From assembly GCF_000337575.1 (NCBI RefSeq), contig NZ_AOIM01000010.1:1-64000 (forward strand): a stretch of 64,000 bases of DNA, in the 5' to 3' direction. The stretch comes from Natrialba hulunbeirensis JCM 10989. Lineage in GTDB: Archaea > Halobacteriota > Halobacteria > Halobacteriales > Natrialbaceae. The notes beneath the pieces were generated by a model. It made no database searches. It saw nothing but the letters and a program-made list of their open reading frames with translations, and was not told the origin of the DNA. Shown here piece by piece: positions 16,186-25,652 of this stretch (positions are counted from its first letter, which is position 1; every line of letters starts with the position of its first letter). Position numbers and translations under genes: made by a program.

Positions 16186-17568
16186 TTAGGTCCTGCCGCC
16201 GTACTCCGTGTGAAACTGCCCAACAAGCGTCTTCGTCGCTCGTTTCTTCTCACCGTCGGGGACGAACACGAACGGAATCGGCGTGTCGAACGCCCGCTCC
16301 CCGTACAGTCCCCAGTCACCGACCGAGCGGGTCGTTCCGCCGTAGGCGATCGGAATATCTCGCAACTCGCCCGGCTCGTACTCCGGGACGTACGAACGCT
16401 CGATCCAGACCTCGTGGGTCGGCACGTCCAGTTCCGACGCGAGTAACTCCTCGAGTCGCGTCGCGTTCCCGACGAGCCACTGGCCGAACGCCTCCCGGTC
16501 TGCATCCACGCGGTCTGCGTAGGCGATCCGGTGCTTCCAGCAGGTTTTGTGAAATCGCCGCGTTCGGAAGCGGTCGTACAGCGCCGCGAGCGTCGACTCC
16601 GGGTGCTCGCGAGCCGTCTTCCGCAGGCGCTCCATCAGCGTGTTGTCGTCGATCTCATCGCCGATCACCTGGTCGATCGTCACCGGCCGTACCGCCGTGA
16701 TCGAATCCAGCTCCTCCAACATCTCCCGAAGCAACACGTTCGCGTACACCGACTTGTGGTGCTGGGTGACCCACATGTACAGCGCGATCCGTCCCTCGAG
16801 ATAGTTCCCGATGGTGCTCAGGGCCTTCTCCGAGAGCGCGAGCCCCTCCTCTGGATGGGCGGTGTAGGCGTCGACCATCCGGCTCGTATCGAAGCTGAGC
16901 ACGTCTGCGCCGGTCATCCGGTTGTCCCGCGTGATGTAGTCGAGCCGGTCGACGTCGATCGGCGAGTGCAACAGTTGCGCTCCGAGGCCGTACTGCCAGG
17001 GGCCGCTGCGTTCGAAGACGAGACTGTAGCCGAGCACGTATCCACAGACCTCGTAGGGATCCACACCGAGCGCCTGCAGCGCCTCGCCGAACTCCTCGAT
17101 AATGATGAGGCAGCCGAGCAGTTCGTGTGAACTCGCCGTTCGAATCGCACTCTCGTCGAGTCCAGCCTCCACAAACGCACCGACGAGCCCCGCATCCTCG
17201 AGTCGGTCGTAGAGCACCTCCCGATCGAGAAACTGCTCTGCCAGATGCGAAAACGGCGGGTGTCCGATGTCGTGGAGCAGACAGGCGCACTCGAGTGTGC
17301 GCTGGATTTCGTCCAGACTATCGCTGTCGGTATTTCGGGTGAAGTACGACTGTCCGCGGAGCTTTTCGAAGACGGTGCGCCCGAGGTGGTAGACGCCGAG
17401 GCTGTGCTCGAAGCGGGTGTGGTTCGCGCCGGGGTAGACGAGGTGGGTTGCAGAGAGTTGGCGGACGTAGCGCAGGCGCTGGAACGCGCGGGTGTCGACG
17501 ATGCGGTCGACCAGCGGTTGGTCGAGTTCGATGTAGCCGTGGACTGGGTCTTTGATCTGTGTGGACAT
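16186..17568 (-). CDS. HD-domain phosphohydrolase (SAMHD1/dGTPase-like)
   Basis: 460 residues. The N-terminus MSTQIKDPVHGYIELDQPLV and RLRYVRQLSATHLVYPGANH lead into the HD metal site: His55 in TRFEHSLG, His99-Asp100 in LLHDIGHPPFSH, and a later Asp in IDVDRLDYITRD. This is the archaeal/bacterial family related to dNTP triphosphohydrolases, which cleave dNTPs to nucleoside and triphosphate. The C-terminal ~150 residues (after KTCWKHRIAYADR) are family-specific. It may serve dNTP control or defence; the neighbourhood does not decide. It overlaps nothing and follows the toxin remnant on the opposite strand. Confidence 0.85.
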   Translation of the reverse strand: MSTQIKDPVHGYIELDQPLVDRIVDTRAFQRLRYVRQLSATHLVYPGANHTRFEHSLGVYHLGRTVFEKLRGQSYFTRNTDSDSLDEIQRTLECACLLHDIGHPPFSHLAEQFLDREVLYDRLEDAGLVGAFVEAGLDESAIRTASSHELLGCLIIIEEFGEALQALGVDPYEVCGYVLGYSLVFERSGPWQYGLGAQLLHSPIDVDRLDYITRDNRMTGADVLSFDTSRMVDAYTAHPEEGLALSEKALSTIGNYLEGRIALYMWVTQHHKSVYANVLLREMLEELDSITAVRPVTIDQVIGDEIDDNTLMERLRKTAREHPESTLAALYDRFRTRRFHKTCWKHRIAYADRVDADREAFGQWLVGNATRLEELLASELDVPTHEVWIERSYVPEYEPGELRDIPIAYGGTTRSVGDWGLYGERAFDTPIPFVFVPDGEKKRATKTLVGQFHTEYGGRT

Positions 17569-17660
17569 AGCTGATGAGCGTGCCGCTGGCGGGACAACGG
17601 CGAGAGATGTGGAGACAACGTGGGCTGCCCTTCTGCCCCTTTCGGTCTGTGTCAGTACTG

Positions 17661-17812
17661 CGGTGGTGGTGTGGTGGTGTGGTAGTGTGGTGGTGTGGTA
17701 GTGTGGTGGTGTGGTAGTGTCGTGGTGTGGTGGTGTGGTAGTGTCGTGGTGTGGTGGTGTGGTGGTGTGGTAGTGTCGTGGTGTGGTGGTATTGTGGTGT
17801 GGTGTGATGTCG
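17661..17812. repeat. TG-rich minisatellite (GTGGTGTGGTA-type)
   Basis: About 150 bases built from GTGGTGTG, GTAGTGTG and GTCGTGGTG words in irregular tandem. It fills most of the 262-bp gap upstream of the HD-domain gene and downstream of the TRIC gene. No gene is seen in this gap. Confidence 0.85.
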
Positions 17813-17830
17813 TGATATCGTGACCGGGCG

Positions 17831-18490
17831 TTACCGGTTGCGCTGTCGCCCCAGATGGTGGACTGTGGGAAGACTCCAGCTGTACGTCACCGCAGCCAGC
17901 CGAGTTACCACGGTCACTGCCGCACAGACCGCGGCGGCGAGCCCCTCGGCACCGCCGACCGTTCCGACGAGCCAGTAGGCGCTACCGCCCAGAACCGCAC
18001 AGCTCGCGTAGAAGTCCTCGAAGAGGATGAACGGGGCGCGGTCGAGGAGAATATCCGCGAACGCGCCGCCCCCGACGGCGTTGATCGTTGCGATCGCGAC
18101 GACGCCGAACGCGGAGACGCCGGCCTCCGTCGCGACGATCGCGCCAGTCGTCGCGAAAGCAGCCAGCCCGATTGCGTCGGAGACGATGGTGACTGGATGC
18201 TGTTCGGGCGACGACAGAACGACGCTTAGCGCGATTGCCAGGCCAACACCGAGCAGTCCCAGACTGATTTCGATCGGCGACTGAAGGGCCAACGGGACGC
18301 GGGTGACGAGCAGGTCGCGGGTGACGCCACCGGCGAACGCCATCGCCAGGCCGACGATGGCGATGCCGAACACGTCGAACTCCTCGCGGATCGCCTTCGA
18401 CGAGCCGACGAGAGCGAACGCAACGAGTCCGATCGTGTTCATGACGGCGAACGGGTCGCCGAACAGTACCGTGAAGGCGTCCTGACTCAC
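17831..18490 (-). CDS. TRIC-type (UPF0126/YicG) cation channel family protein
   Basis: 219 residues and about seven membrane helices arranged as two inverted repeats. Each repeat has the family's glycine-rich signature: GLAMAFAGGVTRDLLV in the first and INAVGGGAFADILLDR in the second. The family (trimeric intracellular cation channels, formerly UPF0126) conducts monovalent cations in studied prokaryotic members. Single gene; its neighbour across the stop is the TG-rich repeat. Confidence 0.9.
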   Translation of the reverse strand: MSQDAFTVLFGDPFAVMNTIGLVAFALVGSSKAIREEFDVFGIAIVGLAMAFAGGVTRDLLVTRVPLALQSPIEISLGLLGVGLAIALSVVLSSPEQHPVTIVSDAIGLAAFATTGAIVATEAGVSAFGVVAIATINAVGGGAFADILLDRAPFILFEDFYASCAVLGGSAYWLVGTVGGAEGLAAAVCAAVTVVTRLAAVTYSWSLPTVHHLGRQRNR

Positions 18491-18569
18491 TGCGCTGGCC
18501 TATGGGGGTGAGTGTCTTGAGTGCTCCGTCTCCTGGTTTCACCGCGAGCGGGTGTGGTCTCCAGAACGC

Positions 18570-19982
18570 CTACCGACCCGCGTCCTCGTCGCTCTCCGCC
18601 GGGAAAATCTTGGCCGGGTTCAGCGTCCCCGTCGGATCGAGCGCCCGCTTGACCCGACGCATTGCGTCTACCCCACCAGCCCCGTGTTCGGGCTCGAGAT
18701 ACGCCTGCTTTCCCTGGCCGATACCGTGCTCGCCGGTCGCCGTGCCGCCCATTTCCAGCGCGAGTTCCACGAGCTCTCGATACGCCTGCTCACCGCGCTC
18801 GACGAACTCGGGATCCTCGGGGTCGACGAGGACGGTGTAGTGCAGGTTCCCATCACCCGCGTGGCCGAAGCACGGAATCAGGAGGTCGGTCTCGCCCGCG
18901 ATTCGCTTGGCCTCACGGACGATTTCGGGATAGGAACTGATCGGCACCGTCACGTCACCCGGATGGATCGGCGTCAGCTCCGGATCGTAGTTCGCCTCCG
19001 CGTAGGCCAACTCCCGGCGCACCTTCCAGAGTTCGGCCATCTCCGCGTCGTCCGAACTCAGCTCGAACTGCGCCACGTCGTGGTCCTCGAAAATCGTTCG
19101 ACAGAGATCGATCTCCTCCTTGATGCCGTGATTCGCGTGGAACTCGAGAAAGACCATCGGCGCGTCCGGCAGGTCCGAGCCGAGATACTCGTTTGCCATG
19201 TGGGCGCTCAACTCGTCGACGAGTTCGATCCGCGCCACGTCTACGTCCGTCCGAATCGTGTCGAAAATGGCTTCGGCCGCGTCGTCCAGCGTCTCGAAGA
19301 TGGCTCGCCCCCCGCGGATCTGCTGTGGTCGGCCGGCCAACTCGAGTGTGGCCTCGGTGATGACGGCGAGGGTGCCCTCGCTGCCGACGAGCAGGTCGGT
19401 GAGGTTGTAGCCGCTCGAGGTCTTGCTCGCCCGCGAGCCGGTTCGGATCACGGTGCCGTCGGCGAGGACGGCCTCGAGTGCGAGCACCCAGTCGGCCACC
19501 TCGCCGTACTTGACGGTTTGCATACCGCTCGCGTCAGTCGCGATCATGCCGCCGATGGTCGAAATGTCGCCCGAGGAGGGCAGCGGCGGGAACCAGAGGC
19601 CGTCGCCCGCGACGTACTCGTCGACGGCGTCGCCGATGATCCCCGGCCCGACATCGATCTGGAAGTCGTCCGGCCGGTAGTCGATCACGTCGTCCATTCG
19701 CGTCAGGTCGAGGCTGATGCCGCCCTCGGCCGGAACGGCGTTGCCCTCGAGTCCCGTCCCCGCCGCGTAGGGGGTGACCGGCACGCCGTGTTCGGTGGCC
19801 GACTCGAGTACGGCGGCCACGTCTGCGGTCTCCTCCGCCCAGACGACCGCGTCTGGAACGACGCCCTCGTCGGTCTGCTGTGCGCCCCAGTCGGCTGCGT
19901 GGGTCTCTCGTCGTCCCGTCGCGAACGAAACCTGGTCGTCGGACAGGGAGAGGTCCGCGAGAAACGAACAGTCGTGTGTCAT
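18570..19982 (-). CDS. FAD-linked oxidase, D-lactate dehydrogenase/GlcD type
   Basis: 470 residues. The PCMH-type FAD-binding half shows TPYAAGTGLEGNAVPAEGGI (~90-108), SSGDISTIGGMIATDASGMQ and YNLTDLLVGSEGTLAVITEA. The C-terminal substrate half has IPCFGHAGDGNLHYTVLVD and ends GTATGEHGIGQGKQ ... LDPTGTLNPAKIFP, typical of D-lactate dehydrogenase (cytochrome) and glycolate oxidase GlcD. No Fe-S GlcF partner is adjacent and no Fe-S motif is fused, favouring a stand-alone D-2-hydroxyacid dehydrogenase feeding the respiratory chain. Exact substrate uncertain. Confidence 0.9.
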   Translation of the reverse strand: MTHDCSFLADLSLSDDQVSFATGRRETHAADWGAQQTDEGVVPDAVVWAEETADVAAVLESATEHGVPVTPYAAGTGLEGNAVPAEGGISLDLTRMDDVIDYRPDDFQIDVGPGIIGDAVDEYVAGDGLWFPPLPSSGDISTIGGMIATDASGMQTVKYGEVADWVLALEAVLADGTVIRTGSRASKTSSGYNLTDLLVGSEGTLAVITEATLELAGRPQQIRGGRAIFETLDDAAEAIFDTIRTDVDVARIELVDELSAHMANEYLGSDLPDAPMVFLEFHANHGIKEEIDLCRTIFEDHDVAQFELSSDDAEMAELWKVRRELAYAEANYDPELTPIHPGDVTVPISSYPEIVREAKRIAGETDLLIPCFGHAGDGNLHYTVLVDPEDPEFVERGEQAYRELVELALEMGGTATGEHGIGQGKQAYLEPEHGAGGVDAMRRVKRALDPTGTLNPAKIFPAESDEDAGR

Positions 19983-20166
19983 ACGCTCGCATTAGCGACG
20001 AGCCGTATCAACGTTTCTTCCGCGGTGGCGCTTACGGAGAGCCGCGGCGACCCTGTCGGGAACGCTGAATTTTATGCCAATCGGTCACGCGGTAGGTGGT
20101 GATGGGACGATTTGTGCCACACGAACCGACTGAAGCGAGCGAGCGACGAGCACGGAGGGGGCCACC

Positions 20167-21198
20167 GTGGCCCAGAGTGAGAGCATGAACGCCGAACTCG
20201 ACCTCCTGATCGGGCTCAACGACTACGATCGCCCGCAGGACGTGGCCGACCGCGCCGTCCAGGCCGAAGAACTCGGCTTCGACCGGATCACGACGGGCGA
20301 GACGACGGGCTGGAACATCGTGCCGCCGCTGACGCTCGCAGCGGACCGCACGGACGAGCTCGGCCTCTCGAACGACGTGGTCTCACCGTACGGGCGCTCG
20401 CCCGCGATGCTCGCCCAGACGGCGCTCACGCTCCACGACGCCTCCGAGGGGCGCTTCCGTCTCGGGATTGGGCCGAGCTCGCCCGCGATCACCGAGCGCT
20501 GGCACGGGGCCGAGTTCGAACGCCCGCTACGTCGCACCCGCGAGACGATCGAGATCATCCGCAACGTCTTCGAGACCGGCTCGCCCGCCTACGAGGGCGA
20601 CATCTTCGACATTCCCGGACTCGACTACGAGCGCGATGTCCCCGACACGCCACCCGCGATCGACGTCGCCACCCTCGGCCCGAAGGCGACCGAGATGGCC
20701 GGCCGCTTCGGCGACGGCTGGGCACCGCAGCTGTTCACCGCGGACGGCCTGCGCGACCGTCTCGAGGACTTAGAGCGCGGCGCGGAACTCGCGGACACGG
20801 GTAAGAGCCCCGACGACCTGCGTGTCGCACCGATCGTCCGCGGGGTCGCCTCGGAGGACCGCGAGCGGGCGCGCGAACTTGCCCGCAGCACGACGGCGTT
20901 CATGCTCGGGGCCTACGGCCCCTACTACGGGGACTCCGTCGCCGAACAGGGATACGAGGACGTCGTAAGTGAGATCCGAGCCGCCTGGGAGGACCGTGAC
21001 ACGGACGCGATGGCCGCGGCGCTGCCAGACGACGTGCTCGACGACCTCGCGCCAGCCGGTACCCCCGAGGAGGTCCGCGAGTGGGTCGAAGCGTACGCCG
21101 CCATCGACGGCGTCGACGCGGTCCGTGTCGGCTTCGTCAGAGGCGTTTCCGAGGAGGACAAGGTGACCACGATGGAGGCAGTTACCGGCGCACTATAG
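20167..21198 (+). CDS. F420-dependent LLM-class oxidoreductase
   Basis: 343 residues, luciferase-like TIM barrel. Features include ELGFDRITTGETTGWN, VVSPYGRSPAMLAQTALTLH, GRFRLGIGPSSPAITERW and IDVATLGPKATEMAGRFGDG, as in methylene-tetrahydromethanopterin reductase-like enzymes that use coenzyme F420. It resembles the haloarchaea-specific NP1902A-type subfamily. A Shine-Dalgarno-like GGAGG (20155-20159) sits 7 bases before GTG 20167, supporting that start; ATG 20185 is the alternative. Substrate unknown. Confidence 0.88.
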   Translation: MAQSESMNAELDLLIGLNDYDRPQDVADRAVQAEELGFDRITTGETTGWNIVPPLTLAADRTDELGLSNDVVSPYGRSPAMLAQTALTLHDASEGRFRLGIGPSSPAITERWHGAEFERPLRRTRETIEIIRNVFETGSPAYEGDIFDIPGLDYERDVPDTPPAIDVATLGPKATEMAGRFGDGWAPQLFTADGLRDRLEDLERGAELADTGKSPDDLRVAPIVRGVASEDRERARELARSTTAFMLGAYGPYYGDSVAEQGYEDVVSEIRAAWEDRDTDAMAAALPDDVLDDLAPAGTPEEVREWVEAYAAIDGVDAVRVGFVRGVSEEDKVTTMEAVTGAL

Positions 21199-21285
21199 GG
21201 CAACGATTTCCGGGCTCGCCAAGCCGTAGCAACGGCCCACCCCCAATCCGAACGTTGATTGCCCACTGGTCGGAACCACGCCGCT

Positions 21286-21708
21286 ATGGACATCTACTTC
21301 GCCGGCTCCATCCGCGGCGGCCGCGACGACGCCGCCCTCTACCGCGAGCTCATCGAACTGCTGGAGTCTCACGGCACCGTCCTCACCGAACACGTCGGCA
21401 CCGACGACGTCGAAGCGACCGAAGCGCAAGCCGGTCTCACCGACACCGACATCTACGAACAGGACCTGGCATGGCTACGCCAGGCCGACGTGGTCGTCGC
21501 CGAAGTCACCACCCCCAGCCTCGGCGTCGGCTACGAACTCGGTCGCGCCGTGGCCTTCGAGAAACCGGTCTGCTGTCTCTACCGCCCGGATTCGCCTCAC
21601 GAGCTTTCAGCTATGATCCGCGGCAACGACAGCGTCCAGGTACTCGAGTACGACGCTCCCGACACGATCCGAGCGGAACTCGAGGCGTTTCTGGAGCGCC
21701 AGCGCTGA
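21286..21708 (+). CDS. Nucleoside 2-deoxyribosyltransferase / deoxynucleotide N-hydrolase (RCL-like)
   Basis: 140 residues from ATG 21286. The start MDIYFAGSIRGGRDDAALYR, the middle TDTDIYEQDLAWLRQADVVV and AEVTTPSLGVGYELGRAV match the DNPH1/Rcl subgroup, which hydrolyses the N-glycosidic bond of 2'-deoxynucleoside 5'-monophosphates. The catalytic Glu is probably in AEVTTPSLGVGYELG. The role would be nucleotide-pool sanitation or salvage. It follows the F420 enzyme by 87 bp. Confidence 0.85.
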   Translation: MDIYFAGSIRGGRDDAALYRELIELLESHGTVLTEHVGTDDVEATEAQAGLTDTDIYEQDLAWLRQADVVVAEVTTPSLGVGYELGRAVAFEKPVCCLYRPDSPHELSAMIRGNDSVQVLEYDAPDTIRAELEAFLERQR

Positions 21709-21763
21709 GATCGGACAGGAGTGACCCGGCATTTTATTCGCTGCGCACGCACAGTCAGAGCAG

Positions 21764-22477
21764 ATGCGATTCGTCGAGGTGACCGTCGAGGGAGACGAGT
21801 GGGGCGAGGAGATTGCTGATGCAGGCGAAAGCGAAGCCAGTGACCAAGACGAAACGGCTCCAACAGACGCCCGCTCGTTCGACGCGCGGATCGCCGCCGA
21901 AGACGCCATCGTCCGCGAGGAACTGCTCAACTGGCGGATGAGCTGGAACGACGTGCTCAACCAGCTCCTGTTCGTCGTCGGCGACCGTGCAGTGTACGAG
22001 TCGGCACTCGAGTCGGCTCCAGAAATCGTCGGCTACGAACTCAAACCGGTCGACGACGAGCGGTTCTACGCGTACGTCCAGGAGGACTCGCCCGACGCCG
22101 AGCAGTCGTGGTGGGCCGCCTTCTTCGGCCACGACTTCATCCACGTGCCGCCCGTGGTCGTCGAGGATGGGACCGTCCGGCTGACGCTGCTCGGCGAGTT
22201 CGAGGCGCTGCGCGAGGTCGTCGACGACCTCTCGGCGACGGTCACCGTCGAAATCGAGGAGATCGGTGACTACCGCGGTCGCGGACCGCGGGTTACGGAC
22301 CAACTGACTGCCAGACAGTACCGAGCGCTCCGCCAGGCCGTCGACTGTGGCTACTACGAGATTCCGCGCGAGGGGAGTCTTGCCGACGTGGCGGGAGCAC
22401 TCGACTGTACCGAGAGTACGGCCTCGGACCTGCTTCGGCGGGCGGAACGAGCGGTGATGGAGTCGGTGCTGTCGTAG
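21764..22477 (+). CDS. Bat-type HTH_10 transcriptional regulator
   Basis: 237 residues. The C-terminal ~55 residues (TARQYRALRQAVDCGYYEIP, then GSLADVAGALDCTESTASDLLRRAERAV) are the HTH_10 domain of bacterio-opsin-activator-like regulators. The N-terminal ~160 residues form the sensor-like part common in this group (ELLNWRMSWNDVLNQLLFVV, YVQEDSPDAEQSWWAAFF). Target genes unknown. It lies 55 bp after the Rcl-like gene on the same strand. Confidence 0.85.
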   Translation: MRFVEVTVEGDEWGEEIADAGESEASDQDETAPTDARSFDARIAAEDAIVREELLNWRMSWNDVLNQLLFVVGDRAVYESALESAPEIVGYELKPVDDERFYAYVQEDSPDAEQSWWAAFFGHDFIHVPPVVVEDGTVRLTLLGEFEALREVVDDLSATVTVEIEEIGDYRGRGPRVTDQLTARQYRALRQAVDCGYYEIPREGSLADVAGALDCTESTASDLLRRAERAVMESVLS

Positions 22478-22533
22478 CGCTACCGAGCGGCCGACGACAG
22501 CAGGGCGACAGCCGACACCATCTTAACAGCCCC

Positions 22534-23283
22534 TCAGCTCGCGAGGCCAGTGATCACGACGTAGGCGTACAGATTATTGAGCAGGTGCAACAGCCACGCC
22601 CCCGCGAGATTGTCGAACCGGAAGCGAAGAATCGTCGGGAAGATTGCCCAGCCCGCGATGGCAAAGACGCCTGCGACGCCAAGCGCAAACACGTGGTAGC
22701 CCGCGAAGAGGCCGACCGACACTGCTCCAGCGAGCACGACGGAGCGACGGGACTCGAGTACTGCGCCGACGAGCGCGCCCCGAAAGAGCAGTTCTTCGGC
22801 GAGCGGCGCGACGAGAACGGCACCGAGGACGACGCCGATCGCGGTCGCGGGATCGGTCAGGTCGTACGCGTAGAACGCGGGGAGTTCGAAGCCGAGCAGC
22901 GCTGCCACCTGCTCGCCGGCGAGAAAGCCGCCGATGCCGAGCGGGAGGCAGACGAGTGTCCAACCGAGTTCGGCCCGACTGGGTCGCGAGAGGGGGAACG
23001 CCGCCCGCCGTTCTGCCGCATCGAACCGCCACCAGCAGAGCCCCACCCCCGCAAGCAAGCCGACCGCGCTCGCGCCGTAGACCAGACCCGGAGCCGGTTC
23101 GGCGGCCGGCCCGCCCGACACACCCAGCGCGAGCGCGCTCGCGATCAGCATCGACGTACACACCACGACGAGCACGCTCGCACCGAGAACGAGCCACAGT
23201 CGGTCGTCGAGTCCGGCCGTCGGCACGCGGACGTCCCATCTGGTTTCTGCGCTACTCGAGTGACTGCCAGTGTCGGTCGCCAT
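22534..23283 (-). CDS. CPBP-family intramembrane metalloprotease
   Basis: 249 residues from ATG 23283 (MATDTGSHSSS), with about seven helices. The Abi/CPBP signatures are EELLFRGALVGAVLE (Glu-Glu plus Arg), then a GYHVFALGVAG stretch corresponding to the second motif, and HLLNN near the C-terminus as the third. Such proteins are homologues of CAAX prenyl proteases and some process peptides or immunity factors. An upstream GTG at 23328 is in frame, but the predicted transcription start (~23316) excludes it. Confidence 0.85.
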   Translation of the reverse strand: MATDTGSHSSSAETRWDVRVPTAGLDDRLWLVLGASVLVVVCTSMLIASALALGVSGGPAAEPAPGLVYGASAVGLLAGVGLCWWRFDAAERRAAFPLSRPSRAELGWTLVCLPLGIGGFLAGEQVAALLGFELPAFYAYDLTDPATAIGVVLGAVLVAPLAEELLFRGALVGAVLESRRSVVLAGAVSVGLFAGYHVFALGVAGVFAIAGWAIFPTILRFRFDNLAGAWLLHLLNNLYAYVVITGLAS

Positions 23284-23337
23284 TACCAGCACGTACGCAT
23301 CAGCCGTCGATGGCCGTTCGTACTGCACAGTTGGATT

Positions 23338-23347
23338 CCTTATATAC
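23338..23347 (-). promoter_or_regulatory. TATA box of the CPBP protease gene
   Basis: TATATAAGG on the minus strand (23338-23346). A start about 27 bases downstream falls near 23316, between the two candidate start codons, and so favours ATG 23283. Confidence 0.5.
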
Positions 23348-23388
23348 TCGTGAAAAGTGGAACGGACCGAACGGCAGCCGGCGTGTCG

Positions 23389-24510
23389 CTACTGCACCGC
23401 GGTCGTCGCGTCGTCCATGATCTCGAGTGCGTCCTTCAGGTCCTCCATGCTGGTTGCATACGAGAGGCGGGCGTAGCCCGCGCCGTTCGCACCGAAGGCG
23501 TCGCCGGGGACGACGACGACGCCGCGATCGAGCACTTCCTCACACCAGCCCTCGGGCACCTTTGGCATGGCGTAGAACGCACCCGACGGCGTCGGGACCT
23601 CGAGACCGGCGTCCACGAGGCCGTCGACGACGACGTCACGGCGTTCCTCGAACGCCGCGACCATCTCGTCAACTGGGTCCTGCGGGCCGGTCAGTGCCGC
23701 CTCAGCGGCGAACTGCGCCGGGGCGGAGGCACAGGCCTGGGCGTACTGGTGGATGCGAACCATGCGGTCGATTCGGTCGCCGGAGCCGACGAGCCAACCG
23801 AGTCGCCAGCCGGTCATCGAGTACGTCTTCGAGCAGGCGCTGACGACGATCACGTTGTCCGTCTCGGCGAACTTCAGCGGCGAGTGGTGCTCGCCCTCGA
23901 AGACGATGTGTTCGTAGACCTCGTCGGAGATACAGAGCACGTCGTGTTCGTCGGCGATCCGTGCGAACTCGCGCATGTCGGCTTCGCTCTGGACCGACCC
24001 GGTCGGGTTCGACGGGCTGTTGACGATGAACGCCGCCGTCTCGTCGGTGATGGCTTCCTCGACGGCCGCCGGATCGAGGGTGAGGTCCTCGCGGAGTGAG
24101 AGCGGGTTCGGCGTGCCGCCGGCGAACCGCGTCAGCGCGTCGTAGGAGACGAAGCCGGGATCCGGGAAGATGACCTCCTGGCCCGGATCGACGTGGGCCT
24201 CGAGCGCGAGGTGGAGTGCCTCGCTGCCGCCCGAGGTGGCCATGGTGTTCTCGGGGTCGACCTCGATGCCGTAGTCGCGGTCGTACTTCGTCGCAATCGC
24301 TTCTCGAAGCTGTCGGATACCCTTGTTCGACGTGTAAGCGTCAACCTGTCCCGATTCGATGGCCTCGATCGCCGCCCGGCGGGCGTGGCCCGGCGTCGGG
24401 AAGTCCGGCTGGCCGATGCCGAGGTTGATCGCGTCCTCGCCCGCGGCCTCGAACACTTCGCGGATGCCACTGATCGACACGTCCTCGACCCGGGTTGCAA
24501 ACTCGGTCAT
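23389..24510 (-). CDS. Class I/II aminotransferase (aspartate/alanine type)
   Basis: 373 residues. PLP-enzyme landmarks: NLGIGQPDFPTP near the N-terminus, SGGSEALHLAL, NSPSNPTG (Asn168), SDEVYEHIVFEG (Asp196/Tyr199) and SACSKTYSMTGWRLGW with the Schiff-base Lys228. It belongs to the fold-type I subgroup that includes archaeal aspartate and broad-range aminotransferases. The amino-acid pair it uses is not determined. It stands alone with convergent/divergent neighbours. Confidence 0.93.
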   Translation of the reverse strand: MTEFATRVEDVSISGIREVFEAAGEDAINLGIGQPDFPTPGHARRAAIEAIESGQVDAYTSNKGIRQLREAIATKYDRDYGIEVDPENTMATSGGSEALHLALEAHVDPGQEVIFPDPGFVSYDALTRFAGGTPNPLSLREDLTLDPAAVEEAITDETAAFIVNSPSNPTGSVQSEADMREFARIADEHDVLCISDEVYEHIVFEGEHHSPLKFAETDNVIVVSACSKTYSMTGWRLGWLVGSGDRIDRMVRIHQYAQACASAPAQFAAEAALTGPQDPVDEMVAAFEERRDVVVDGLVDAGLEVPTPSGAFYAMPKVPEGWCEEVLDRGVVVVPGDAFGANGAGYARLSYATSMEDLKDALEIMDDATTAVQ

Positions 24511-24678
24511 ACCTACATGGGTGCGGGCAATCCCGATAACTCTTGATGTGTCTCTCGGTCACACACGATAGTCGCCTCCCGACCGGAGCCAGTACCGGCT
24601 TCCACCAGACATCTGTCTGAAATATTTGAAACACCGACTGAACAGTGAGTCAGGCCCTCAGAACGGACCACAACGACT

Positions 24679-25524
24679 ATGGTGTTGGTTTCGAACACTG
24701 TGATGATGGCTGATTCGTCACCGAATCGTGACAGTCACTCGCCCAGTGACGGCGTGACTCACGATTCTCCGCGCGCTCACGACGAGAGAGCGCCGCCAAC
24801 ACAGACGGAATCGTCGGCACAAACAGCGACACACTCGTCGGCGAACCTACCGTCGACGAGTACGTCTTCACGGCGTTCACTGCTTGCTGCTGGTGCCACC
24901 GCCTCCCTCGCACTGACCGCCGGCTGTCTCGACTTCGCGCTCGGCAACGGCCCACTCGAGTTCAGTGCCGGCAGAGTCGCCCCCCACGACGACGCGCTCG
25001 GGCAGACCGGCTACGCCGAGGAGTCCGTCGAGGAGCAAGCACTCGAGGAGTCCGTCGACGTCGGTGCGGGAATCGAGCGCGAGATTCGGGCCGGCTTCTG
25101 GCAGTCGACGTACGTGAAAGACGTCGAACTCGCCCCAATCGGTGAGGAGGAAGCCGCGCTGTTTACGGCGCTCTCGATGCCAGCGGTCGAGATTCTGGGC
25201 CGGTCGTTCAACCCGCTCGAGGATCTCGGAAACCACGACCTTGTCGAGCGCCTGCTCGAGGAGGTCGACAGCGAGGCGGGCCAGATCGAGGACATCGAGC
25301 ACAAAGAGTCGTTCGGCCTGGAGATTCTCGGCGATGGCCGCGACGTGGATACGTTCGTCGGGCAGTCGACGTTCGACGGCGAGGAGATCGAGATCGAACT
25401 GACGCTGACCTCGTTCGTCAACGAGGACGACCTGCTCGTCTTGCTCGGAACGCATCCCGAAATGCTCGCCGAGGAGTCGGCGAATATCGAGGAACTACTC
25501 GAGTCGGTCGAGCATCCGGTCTGA
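24679..25524 (+). CDS. Tat-exported lipoprotein, DUF6517-like
   Basis: 281 residues. After a ~65-residue Ser/Thr-rich N-terminus comes SSRRSLLAAGATASLALTAG followed by Cys, a twin-Arg signal with lipobox. The mature part begins PLEFSAGRVAPHDDALGQTG and includes GIEREIRAGFWQSTYVKDVE and a FGLEILGDGRDVDTFVGQST stretch, resembling haloarchaeal DUF6517 proteins, outer-face lipoproteins of unknown role. The long pre-signal region is unusual; starts at 24703 or 24706 would shorten it only slightly. Confidence 0.75.
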   Translation: MVLVSNTVMMADSSPNRDSHSPSDGVTHDSPRAHDERAPPTQTESSAQTATHSSANLPSTSTSSRRSLLAAGATASLALTAGCLDFALGNGPLEFSAGRVAPHDDALGQTGYAEESVEEQALEESVDVGAGIEREIRAGFWQSTYVKDVELAPIGEEEAALFTALSMPAVEILGRSFNPLEDLGNHDLVERLLEEVDSEAGQIEDIEHKESFGLEILGDGRDVDTFVGQSTFDGEEIEIELTLTSFVNEDDLLVLLGTHPEMLAEESANIEELLESVEHPV

Positions 25525-25652
25525 GTTGTTCGTGGTACTCGCCACTGTTGTGCTGAGAGTACACGTACACGTTCGATGCGATTACCGTTGTATCGTTTCG
25601 CGCTCCTCTCACAGACCGGTCATCTGCTATGACCGGTCCCCCTCGTCGTCGG

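Noticed and set aside
18552-20102. Plus-strand open frame of 516 codons opposite the D-lactate-dehydrogenase-type gene
   Set aside because: It is antisense to a clear family member; high GC and acidic coding produce long Arg/Val-rich shadow frames. The same holds for 22585-24099, 32316-34334, 51448-53253 and others.
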